A stretch of 40,007 nucleotides of DNA, from positions 1-40,007 of the forward strand of contig NZ_PPPT01000093.1 in the NCBI RefSeq assembly GCF_006483445.1, read 5' to 3'. A program made the position numbers and the translations under genes. The stretch's first letter is position 1. The number at the start of each line of letters is the position of its first letter. The stretch comes from Bradyrhizobium guangdongense (lineage in GTDB: Bacteria > Pseudomonadota > Alphaproteobacteria > Rhizobiales > Xanthobacteraceae). Below the pieces are notes generated by a model, which did not search any database, was not told where the DNA came from, and saw only the letters and a list, made by a program, of their open reading frames with translations. Positions 33,761 through 40,007 of this stretch are shown one piece after another.

Positions 33761-33892
33761 AGGATGCCTCCTCGCCGCGTTGGGAGAAATCTTTCGTCAA
33801 GGGTCCGGCGGGATCGCAATCTCAGGGTGCCGGAATGAGCGAAAGCGCAATGACCTATCGAAGTCGCAGTGTCGCAAATATCGCGAGCGAAA

Positions 33893-33921
33893 TTTATAGG
33901 CCTGCGGCCGGAGCGCGTCAA
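33893..33921 (-). promoter_or_regulatory. Sigma-70-type promoter of the peptide/radical SAM unit
   Basis: On the minus strand TTGACG (33921-33916) and TATAAA (33898-33893) are separated by exactly 17 bp. Transcription would start near 33886, giving a leader of about 125 nt before the peptide start codon at 33760. A second TTGACA lies further upstream (about 33945) without a good -10 box. This is the clearest housekeeping promoter in the window. Confidence 0.7.
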
Positions 33922-34048
33922 CAAAAGGTTGTGTTGTGTAAGAGTGTCAACTTTGTCGCAGGTTTGCAACTTTCGCGCGAACGTCTCCGTGCTCATCCGC
34001 GACGGGATCGGGAACCCTGAGCCGGCGGCGCTAGGCTTGCGATGGAGC

Positions 34049-34723
34049 TCACTCTCGATTGCGATGTTCGAGCTCGAGCGTGACCAGGCGCGCCAGCAGC
34101 GTGGCGGGATAGAGTTGGCCGAAGATGGCCTCGAGGTTGCAGAGGCTGCGCGCGATCGGGTGCAGGGGCGACAGGTCGCCATAGCCCGTGGTGGTCAGTG
34201 TCACGAAGCTGAAATAGATCACTTTGCTCGCGAGGGCGGGGCTGTCCTCGACCTTCAGGCTGGTAAAGGCATCGGGCACCAGCGATCCGACCAGGGTGAA
34301 GAGCGCGGCGAAGATGATGGCGACCGTCAAATAGAGCAGCACCGCGCCGATGACGCGGTGATAGGTGATGCGTCCCGGCCCGAACGTCGCGCGCGCCACC
34401 GCCCATGCCATCGTCGTTCCCACGATGAACCAGGACGCGGCGAACAGATTGAGGTCGAGGAGAGACGGCGAGCGGAGCCGCAGGATCGCGGCGGTGACGA
34501 TCAGAACGAGCGCGACCAGCATGGCGATGACGGCAACGGGGCTTCCCGAGATCACGAAGATGCCGCCGACCAAAAGCATCGCGAGGAACAGCTCGGAGAC
34601 CTGAAACGCGAATATCCCGAGCGCCTGCAGCGGCGCGACCACGAACATCATGATGCTGAGCAGGATCGTCAGCCAGGTCAGCAGAGGGTCGGCCCAGCGC
34701 TCGCGGATTTCAGCCAGTTTCAT
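34049..34723 (-). CDS. Two-pore-helix potassium channel family protein
   Basis: This 224-residue membrane protein has the potassium selectivity filter TTTGYGD at 177-183, between a pore helix (VIYFSFVTL) and a final transmembrane helix. The N-terminal half has about four further hydrophobic segments, so it is longer than a bare two-helix KcsA-type channel. No voltage-sensor arginine ladder or nucleotide-binding domain is seen. It follows the P450 gene by 19 bp on the same strand and is probably co-transcribed with it, though a functional link is not obvious. Confidence 0.92.
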   Translation of the reverse strand: MKLAEIRERWADPLLTWLTILLSIMMFVVAPLQALGIFAFQVSELFLAMLLVGGIFVISGSPVAVIAMLVALVLIVTAAILRLRSPSLLDLNLFAASWFIVGTTMAWAVARATFGPGRITYHRVIGAVLLYLTVAIIFAALFTLVGSLVPDAFTSLKVEDSPALASKVIYFSFVTLTTTGYGDLSPLHPIARSLCNLEAIFGQLYPATLLARLVTLELEHRNRE

Positions 34724-34742
34724 CGGGTCCTCGTCGCTGGGC

Positions 34743-35963
34743 TCAGCCGATGGAGCACGGCACGCTCAAAAAGCCGCGGAAGCGGACGCGGCCGCCGCGC
34801 ACCGGCCGGCCGCTCAGCGCGTAGTTCGAGAAACGCGCGAGGAAGCGTGAGATCGCGATGGCGCCTTCGAGCCGCGCCAGCGCCATGCCTGCGCATTGGT
34901 GCGCGCCGGTGGCAAAGGCGAGATGGCGGTTCGGGGTGCGCGCGATGTCGAAAGTTTCGGGATCGGGAAACTGCGCGGGGTCGCGGTTGGCGGCGCCGAT
35001 GCAGAGCGTGATCGACGTGCCGGCGTCGAGTGTAAGGCCGCCGAGCTCGACCGGTTCGGTGGTCATGCGGTTGCCGAGCTGGTTCGAGCTCTCATAGCGT
35101 AGCATCTCCTCGACCGCCGTCTTGATCAGGTCGGGATTGTCGATGAGCCGCTGCTTCTGCTCGGGATTGTTCTGCAGCGCGACGAGGCCGTTGCCGATCA
35201 GATTGGTGGTGGTCTCGTGGCCGGCGTTGAGCAGGAAGATGCAGTTGTGCAAGAGCTCCTTCTCGGTCAGCCGTTCGCCGTTCTCCTCGCCCTGGATCAG
35301 GCGTGTCAGCACGTCGCGATCAGGATTGCCGGGCCGCTTGCGCCGGCGCTCGACCAGCGTCTGGAGATAGATGAGAAAGTCCTTCACGGCGGTGTTGCCG
35401 CGCGCGGCGGCCTCCGCCGATACGACCGGCTCGAGCGCGCCGAGAATCGCCAGCGACCAATCACGCAGCGGCGCGCGCTCGTCATGGGGGACGTCGAGCA
35501 GATTGCCGATCACCTCGATGGGAATCGCTGACGCGAAATCGCCGATCAGCTCGCAAGTGCCCTTGGCGGCGATGGCGTCGAGCAGGCCGTCGACCAGCTT
35601 GATGAGGTCGCCCTCCATCCCGGCGATCGCGCGCGGCGACAGCGCGCCCATGATCAGGCGGCGCACGCGGGTGTGGGCAGGTGGATCGTTGAAGACGAGG
35701 CTCGTGGTGTGGTGCTCGAAGAGCGGGGTGTCGCCGTATTTCGGCGCAAACTCGCGTCTCTTGTCGGAGCTGAACGTCCTGGTGTTCTTGTAGGTCGTGA
35801 CGAGGTCGTCGTAGCGGGTGAGGAACACCGTGCCGTTCGGCAGGCGCTTGACCGGCTCGTTCTCCCGCAGTGCACGATAAGTCGGATAGGGGTCGTCGTA
35901 GAATTCTTGCGTCAGCTTCTCGAGATCGAAGCGGGCGGCGAGGTCGCGTGCATTTCCTGTCAT
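34743..35963 (-). CDS. Cytochrome P450
   Basis: This 406-residue soluble bacterial P450 has the haem-binding loop FATGAHQCAG with the axial Cys357, the I-helix oxygen-activating AGHETTT, and the K-helix ExxR (EEMLRYES). It would hydroxylate or otherwise oxidise a small hydrophobic substrate using electrons from a ferredoxin and reductase. No ferredoxin gene adjoins it; the putidaredoxin-reductase-like gene at 18313 is a possible partner at a distance. It is divergent from the split thiamine-diphosphate decarboxylase genes across 103 bp and upstream of the K+ channel gene. The substrate is unknown. Confidence 0.95.
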   Translation of the reverse strand: MTGNARDLAARFDLEKLTQEFYDDPYPTYRALRENEPVKRLPNGTVFLTRYDDLVTTYKNTRTFSSDKRREFAPKYGDTPLFEHHTTSLVFNDPPAHTRVRRLIMGALSPRAIAGMEGDLIKLVDGLLDAIAAKGTCELIGDFASAIPIEVIGNLLDVPHDERAPLRDWSLAILGALEPVVSAEAAARGNTAVKDFLIYLQTLVERRRKRPGNPDRDVLTRLIQGEENGERLTEKELLHNCIFLLNAGHETTTNLIGNGLVALQNNPEQKQRLIDNPDLIKTAVEEMLRYESSNQLGNRMTTEPVELGGLTLDAGTSITLCIGAANRDPAQFPDPETFDIARTPNRHLAFATGAHQCAGMALARLEGAIAISRFLARFSNYALSGRPVRGGRVRFRGFLSVPCSIG

Positions 35964-36066
35964 GCTGCCATTCTCTTTTCGAAAACTGATATGCCGTTTT
36001 TCGTCTTCCGCAAAGTCCGTTGCACGCTACAGTCCGCTGCCCTTCGTATCCATCCCGGAAAGGCCC

Positions 36067-36600
36067 ATGCTCGCAGATAACAAAACCTCTTCCGATTGGC
36101 CGGAGGCGATCTATTCCACGCTGGAGCGCTTCGACGTGCGCCAGGTGCCCTACGTGCCCGACGCCGGGCATTCCAGGCTGATCCAGCGCGTGCTGGGTTC
36201 GTCCACCATGCGCGGCATTCCGCTGACGACGGAGGAGGAGGGTATCGCGCTCATGGCGGGCGCCTGGGCCGGCGGCCAGCGCGGGGTCTTGCTGATGCAG
36301 TCGAGCGGCGTCGGCAATTGCATCAACATGCTGTCGCTGATCCCGATCCTGCGCTTTCCGTTCCTGACGCTGGTCACCATGCGCGGCGAGTGGGGCGAGT
36401 ACAATCCCTGGCAGGTGCCGATGGGGTCGACCACGCAGGGCGTGTTCGAGCTGTCCGGCGTGCAGGTGCTGCGTGCCTCGAATGCGCAGGAGGTGCCCGA
36501 CGTGCTGCAGGCGGCCGCCGCGCAAGCCTACAACGCGCTGACCCCGACCGCCGTTCTGCTGTCCCAGCGCCTGATCGGCGCCAAGGTTTTCACCAAATGA
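36067..36600 (+). CDS. Thiamine-diphosphate enzyme, pyrimidine-domain subunit (sulfopyruvate/phosphonopyruvate decarboxylase-like)
   Basis: This 177-residue protein equals the N-terminal (PYR) domain of thiamine-diphosphate decarboxylases. TTEEEGIALMAG supplies the glutamate that activates the cofactor's pyrimidine ring, and LMQSSGVGNCINM is the following conserved loop. It resembles ComD-type alpha subunits of sulfopyruvate decarboxylase and the matching part of phosphonopyruvate decarboxylase. The start at 36067 is set by GGAAAGG. The stop overlaps the start of the partner subunit (ATGA), so the two chains are made in equal amounts. Confidence 0.88.
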   Translation: MLADNKTSSDWPEAIYSTLERFDVRQVPYVPDAGHSRLIQRVLGSSTMRGIPLTTEEEGIALMAGAWAGGQRGVLLMQSSGVGNCINMLSLIPILRFPFLTLVTMRGEWGEYNPWQVPMGSTTQGVFELSGVQVLRASNAQEVPDVLQAAAAQAYNALTPTAVLLSQRLIGAKVFTK

Positions 36601-37187
36601 GCAAGGCCAATCTCCTCAACCGCCGCGATGTCGTCTCCGCGCTGCTCGCGAACCGCAAGGATGTGGTGGCCATCGGCGGCCTCGGCGCATCGACCAACGA
36701 CATCTGCGCCGCCGGCGACCATGCGCGCAATTTCTACCTCTGGGGCGGCATGGGCGGCGCTGCCATGATCGGCCTCGGCCTGGCGCTGGCGCAGCCGAAG
36801 CTCCCGGTGCTGGTGATCACCGGCGACGGCGAGATGCTGATGGGCCTGGGCAGCTTTGCCACCATCGCCCTGCAGAAGCCCGCCAACCTCTCGATCCTCG
36901 TGCTCGACAACGAGCGCTATGGCGAGACCGGCGGGCAGGCGAGCCACACCTCCGCCGCGGCCGACCTCGTCGGCGTCGCCAAAGCCTGCGGCATTGCGGA
37001 CAGCCGCAGCATCTCGACCATGGCCGAGGTCGAGGCGTTCGCCAGATCCGTCCACGACGTCGCAGCCGGGCCGCGCTTTGCCAATGTGAAGGTCGACAGC
37101 GCCGAGGTGGAGCGCATCCTGCCGACGCGGGACGGCACCTACATCGTCAACCGCATGCGCGGCGATCTCGGGTTTGCGCCGATCTGA
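36597..37187 (+). CDS. Thiamine-diphosphate enzyme, diphosphate-binding subunit (ComE-like)
   Basis: This 196-residue partner of the preceding subunit carries the diphosphate/Mg-binding motif GDGEMLMGLGSF ... LVLDNERYGE (GDG to Asn, about 30 residues). YLWGGMGGAAMIGLGLAL precedes it, as in sulfopyruvate and phosphonopyruvate decarboxylases. Together the two chains should form an alpha-beta decarboxylase of a 2-oxo acid. No sulfolactate, coenzyme M or phosphonate gene is nearby, so the substrate is open. The divergent P450 may belong to the same process (inference). Confidence 0.9.
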   Translation: MSKANLLNRRDVVSALLANRKDVVAIGGLGASTNDICAAGDHARNFYLWGGMGGAAMIGLGLALAQPKLPVLVITGDGEMLMGLGSFATIALQKPANLSILVLDNERYGETGGQASHTSAAADLVGVAKACGIADSRSISTMAEVEAFARSVHDVAAGPRFANVKVDSAEVERILPTRDGTYIVNRMRGDLGFAPI

Positions 37188-37555
37188 GGGCCGTCTGAAA
37201 AAAAGGGTCGAAAACAACCCCATGCACAGTAGCCGAGGGGAGGCGTGAGCGGCTGCGGAGTTTACGAAACTGCTCCTGATCCGTCGGGCAAATCAGGTGC
37301 ATCGTGCTGAAATTGCAAGGTGCGGGATGAACCCTTGCGAACAGTGTTGGACCATGCGCCTCCGGCACCGTTCAGTGCCAATTGCGCCCCAAACCAACCA
37401 GATCCCGTCAAGTTCTGGCACGGCTCCGGTCGCTGGATGCGGACCGGCGGGGCCTGCGCGCCCGTGGCTTCGCGATCGTCGGAACGCGTTGATATCCTTC
37501 TGAGTTCGCAATCCACTTAGGTTGCACTGCAATATAATGCTTGACTTTTGCGTGG
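37188..37555. other. Intergenic region, 368 bp, no gene recognised
   Basis: This stretch lies between the decarboxylase subunit and the TetR gene. Short frames on both strands show no family resemblance or ribosome site. The part near 37195-37330 (around ACAACCCCATGCACAGTAG) seems familiar to me as a recurrent Bradyrhizobium sequence, possibly a degenerate repeat, but I cannot verify this. A TATAAT at 37533-37538 and a TTGACT at 37541-37546 near the right end probably belong to the TetR promoter. Confidence 0.35.
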
Positions 37556-37571
37556 GTGAGTGCTTACTCAC
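37556..37571. promoter_or_regulatory. Palindromic operator candidate for the TetR/RND operon
   Basis: GTGAGTGCTTACTCAC is a perfect 6-bp inverted repeat with a 4-bp centre, immediately before the TetR start codon and downstream of a TTGACT -35-like box (37541-37546). A bound dimer would cover the -10 area and block transcription. It is typical of autorepression by TetR regulators of RND pumps. Confidence 0.7.
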
Positions 37572-37575
37572 TAGC

Positions 37576-38277
37576 ATGAGCTCATTGCGTATGACGAGCG
37601 ACCTGAGGAGGCAACTCATCCTCGGCGCCGCGAAACGTTGCTTTGCACGGCATGGTTATACCGGCACCACGACCAAGAGCGTGGCGGCTGCGGCTGCCAT
37701 TTCCGAGGCGCTGCTGTTCAAGCATTTCCCGTCCAAGGCCGCGCTCTACGCCGAGATCCTCTCCGAGGAGTGCGAGGCCGACCCGGCGCTGGCGGACCTG
37801 CTCGAACGCGAGCCGTCGACGGCGACGCTGGTGGAGTTGATCCGCGGCATGGTCGAGCACTTCGTGCAGATCGCCGACGGGCCCGACCAGGAAGAGGCGC
37901 AGCGCCTGCGCCTGATGGCCACTAGCCATCTGGACGATGGCGAATTCGCCCGCCTCCTGTACGCCAAGATCGAAAAATTGATCGGGGCGGTCTTCCTCGC
38001 CTCGCTGGAGCGTGCGATTGCTGCCGGCGATGCGACGCCTAGCCCAGGCGACCCGCTCAACCTGTTCTGGTTCGCGCATCATGCCGTGATGATGGCCGCG
38101 TTGACCAGGCTGCCGGCAACGCCGTGCCTCGCCTATGGCACGTCGAGCGCTCTCGAACGGCAGCTCTGTGAGTTTCTCCTGAGAGGTATCGGACTTAACG
38201 ACGCCGCAATTGCTTCGCATCTGGACCGCGCCTTGGCGCCGGGTGCGGGCAGTCAGGCGATTGCAGAAAGTGCATGA
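37576..38277 (+). CDS. TetR/AcrR-family regulator of an RND efflux operon
   Basis: This protein of about 233 residues has an N-terminal TetR helix-turn-helix (LILGAAKRCFARHGYTGTTT, then VAAAAAISEALLFKHFPSKAALY) and a helical ligand domain. It is the first gene of an operon with an RND adaptor that begins 1 bp after its stop, so it very likely controls that pump and itself through the palindrome just upstream. ATG 37576 is chosen; ATG 37591 (MTSDLRRQ) is also possible. Neither has a good Shine-Dalgarno site, and the palindrome excludes much earlier starts. Confidence 0.9.
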   Translation: MSSLRMTSDLRRQLILGAAKRCFARHGYTGTTTKSVAAAAAISEALLFKHFPSKAALYAEILSEECEADPALADLLEREPSTATLVELIRGMVEHFVQIADGPDQEEAQRLRLMATSHLDDGEFARLLYAKIEKLIGAVFLASLERAIAAGDATPSPGDPLNLFWFAHHAVMMAALTRLPATPCLAYGTSSALERQLCEFLLRGIGLNDAAIASHLDRALAPGAGSQAIAESA

Positions 38278-38278
38278 C

Positions 38279-39469
38279 ATGAACATCGTGGCTGAACACA
38301 AAATATCGGGCGAACCGATCGACAAGGCGCCGAAGCGGCCGGTCCGGCCGGTGCTCTGGTTCATCATTATTGGCGCGCTGCTGACTGCGCTGGTCGGAGG
38401 ATTGGTCTGGTTCAATTCCTTCCGCGGCCAGATGATCAAGCAGTTCTTCGCCAACAACAAGCCGCCGCCGGTGGCCGTCAGCGCCGCCGAAGCGAAGTCC
38501 GAAGTGATCCCGAACCTGTTGACCGCGGTCGGCGAGCTCGCCGCCGTGCACCAGGTCAACGTCACCGCCGACGTCAACGGCCGCGTCACCGAGATCAAGT
38601 TCGAGCCGGGCGCACATGTCACCGCGGGCATGCCGCTGGTGCAGTTGTTCGACGCGCCGGAGCAGGGCGACCTCGCCAACTACAAGGCGCAGTCGACCGT
38701 GGCCGCGCTGACGCTCGAGCGTGCCAAGCAGCTCGCCTCGCGCCAGTTTGGTCCGCAGGCGACCGTCGACCAGGCCCAGGCATCCTACGATCAGGCGCAG
38801 GCCGGCATCGCCAAGACCGAAGCGTTGATCTCGCAGAAGCTGGTGCGCGCGCCCTTCGAGGGCGATCTCGGCGTCCGCAAGGTCGAAGTCGGCCAGTATC
38901 TCACTGCGGGCACCGCGATCGTCTCGCTGACCGATCTCTCGGAGCTGTGGGCCAACTTCACGGTGACGGAAAAGGATTCCGGTCAGCTCAAGGTCGGCCA
39001 GGTCGTGCGTCTCCGGGTCGACGCCTATCCGGGCCGCGTGTTCGAGGGCAAGATCACCACGATCGAGCCGCAGATCGCGAGCGACACGCGTAACATCCGC
39101 GTCCAGGCCACGATCGCCAACCCCGAGAAGATCCTGAAGCCCGGCATGTTCGTGACCACCACGGTGGTGCTGCCGGAGAAGCCGGCGGTCGTCACCGTTC
39201 CGGAGACGTCGGTCGACTACACGCTCTACGGCGACTCGGTCTTCGTGATCACGGAGAAGAAGGAAGAGGACGGCAAGACCAACCTGAGCGCGGTGCGCAC
39301 CTTCGTGCAGACGGGCAACCGGGTCGAGGGGCGTGTCGAGATCCTCAAGGGCCTGAAGCCTGGCGACAAGGTCGTCGCCGTCGGCCAGCTCAAGCTGCAA
39401 TCGGGGTCTGCCGTGTCGATTTCGACCGATCCAACGCCGCAGATCCCGGCGCAACCGCCGCGCTACTGA
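38279..39469 (+). CDS. RND efflux periplasmic adaptor subunit (membrane fusion protein)
   Basis: This 396-residue adaptor has one N-terminal membrane anchor (about residues 22-46, LWFIIIGALLTALVGGLVWF) rather than a cleaved lipoprotein signal. The barrel-sandwich (lipoyl-like) half-motifs follow (VNVTADVNGRVTEIKFEPG; LVRAPFEGDLGVRKVEVGQY), then a beta-barrel and a membrane-proximal domain. The short coiled-coil insert contains repeated Gln/Ala (DQAQASYDQAQAG). It links the inner-membrane pump encoded next to an outer-membrane channel not in this window. It starts 1 bp after the TetR stop. Confidence 0.95.
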   Translation: MNIVAEHKISGEPIDKAPKRPVRPVLWFIIIGALLTALVGGLVWFNSFRGQMIKQFFANNKPPPVAVSAAEAKSEVIPNLLTAVGELAAVHQVNVTADVNGRVTEIKFEPGAHVTAGMPLVQLFDAPEQGDLANYKAQSTVAALTLERAKQLASRQFGPQATVDQAQASYDQAQAGIAKTEALISQKLVRAPFEGDLGVRKVEVGQYLTAGTAIVSLTDLSELWANFTVTEKDSGQLKVGQVVRLRVDAYPGRVFEGKITTIEPQIASDTRNIRVQATIANPEKILKPGMFVTTTVVLPEKPAVVTVPETSVDYTLYGDSVFVITEKKEEDGKTNLSAVRTFVQTGNRVEGRVEILKGLKPGDKVVAVGQLKLQSGSAVSISTDPTPQIPAQPPRY

Positions 39470-39487
39470 TAACGCGCTCAACGACAG

Positions 39488-39512
39488 CATGATCCGGCTC
39501 GGCCGGATCATG
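39488..39512. repeat. Hairpin between RND adaptor and pump genes
   Basis: CATGATCCGGC and GCCGGATCATG form a perfect 11-bp stem with a 3-nt loop. No T tract follows, so it is not a standard terminator. The CATGATCCGG word is common in short rhizobial intergenic repeats. It may tune the ratio of adaptor to pump. Confidence 0.6.
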
Positions 39513-39544
39513 TCTCTCAAGCCAACGAATTCGAGATCGCCGCA

Positions 39545-40007
39545 ATGGCATTTACCGATATCTTCATCAAACGTCCGGTCCTGTCGGTCGTCGTCAGCCT
39601 GCTGATCCTGCTGATCGGCCTGCGCGCGGCGATGGTGCTGCCGATCCGGCAATATCCAAAACTGTCGAACACGGTCATCAACATCACGACCGTCTATCCC
39701 GGCGCGTCCGCGGACCTGATCCAGGGCTTCATCACCACGCCGATCGAGCAGGCGGTCGCCTCCGCCGAAGGCGTCGACTACATCACCTCGTCGTCGGTGC
39801 AGGGCACCTCGACGATCCAGGTCTACATCAAGCTGAACTTCGATCCGAACCAGGCGCTGACCGAAGTTCTCGCCAAGACCAACTCGGTCAAATACCTGAT
39901 CCCGAAGGAATCGAACGATCCGATCGTCACCAAGACGACGGGCCAGACCACGGCCGTGATGTATCTCGGCTTCTCCTCGGAGGAATTATCGGGCTCGGCG
40001 ATCTCGG
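39545..40007 (+). CDS. RND efflux pump, inner-membrane subunit, N-terminal part (3' end outside window)
   Basis: The first 154 codons of a large AcrB/MexF-type pump are present, and the frame stays open to the window edge. The opening (MAFTDIFIKRPVLSVVVSLL) is the standard first helix, followed by the porter segment (YPGASADLIQGFITTPIEQ ... SSSVQGTSTIQVYIKLNFD). RND pumps use the proton gradient to expel drugs, solvents or metabolites. It forms an operon with the TetR regulator and adaptor, separated from the adaptor by a hairpin. The specificity cannot be judged from this part. Confidence 0.95.
   Translation, partial: MAFTDIFIKRPVLSVVVSLLILLIGLRAAMVLPIRQYPKLSNTVINITTVYPGASADLIQGFITTPIEQAVASAEGVDYITSSSVQGTSTIQVYIKLNFDPNQALTEVLAKTNSVKYLIPKESNDPIVTKTTGQTTAVMYLGFSSEELSGSAIS

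Noticed and set aside
33486..33800. A 104-codon minus-strand frame overlapping the valine-rich peptide gene
   Set aside because: No good ribosome site and a sequence dominated by Arg, Asp and Gly. The alternative frame has a GAGGAGG site at proper spacing and a coherent leader/tail structure.
33721..34182. A 153-codon minus-strand frame spanning the promoter region and the channel gene's end
   Set aside because: It covers the best promoter in the window and overlaps a clear potassium channel gene in another frame; no family resemblance.
38195..39652. A 485-codon minus-strand frame opposite the RND adaptor
   Set aside because: It is a shadow of the adaptor and pump genes with low-complexity Arg/Asp/His content.

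Overview
The window is GC-rich, densely packed chromosomal DNA of an alphaproteobacterium, most likely Bradyrhizobium or a close relative. The evidence is the gene content (many TRAP/ABC uptake operons for organic acids, FCD-type GntR, PfkB kinases, a rhizobial-style RND pump) and three kinds of palindromic intergenic repeats that I associate with Bradyrhizobiaceae (7877-7916, 14670-14759, 22429-22559, 23334-23471). I see no tRNA, rRNA, CRISPR array, insertion sequence or phage gene. Species assignment is inference.

Layout. 1-5.7 kb: the end of an aldo/keto reductase, a DMT exporter, a zinc-dependent dehydrogenase, and an Lrp-type regulator divergent from a transketolase/pyruvate-dehydrogenase-E1-like enzyme. 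5.7-6.0 kb: a small three-repeat mannose-lectin-like protein. 6.4-16.7 kb: a sugar-acid catabolism region with an aldehyde dehydrogenase, an SMP-30 lactonase, a uronate-dehydrogenase-like enzyme, an unpaired TakP-like TRAP binding protein, a GntR regulator divergent from an IlvD/Edd dehydratase, and a complete TRAP transporter (P, Q, M). A perfect 13-bp inverted repeat lies in the GntR/dehydratase promoter region. 16.7-23.3 kb: mixed metabolic genes (phosphatase, enoyl-CoA hydratase, FAD reductase with a coupled leader peptide, two PfkB kinases, a VOC protein, a TetR regulator).

23.6-30.9 kb: a tight eight-gene run comprising an NMT1-type ABC importer, an enolase-superfamily enzyme, a Gfo/Idh/MocA dehydrogenase, a DUF993 aldolase-like protein and a TIM-barrel isomerase. 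Six of its junctions are overlaps or gaps of under 45 bp. It looks like a complete uptake-and-degradation pathway whose substrate I cannot name. 30.9-31.4 kb: a small DTGAS-type aspartic protease.

31.3-33.9 kb holds the most striking item. A 66-residue peptide gene (33560-33760, minus) has a strong Shine-Dalgarno site and a good sigma-70 promoter, and its C-terminus is an almost pure valine run after three arginines. It lies 63 bp upstream of a 720-residue B12-binding radical SAM enzyme that ends in a PqqD-like (precursor-recognition) domain. I read this as a ribosomally made, post-translationally modified peptide (RiPP) system with a poly-valine core, plausibly C-methylated. 34.0-37.2 kb: a two-pore-helix K+ channel and a cytochrome P450 (minus), divergent from a split thiamine-diphosphate decarboxylase (plus). 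37.5-40.0 kb: a TetR regulator with a palindromic operator, an RND adaptor, and the start of the RND pump, cut by the window edge.
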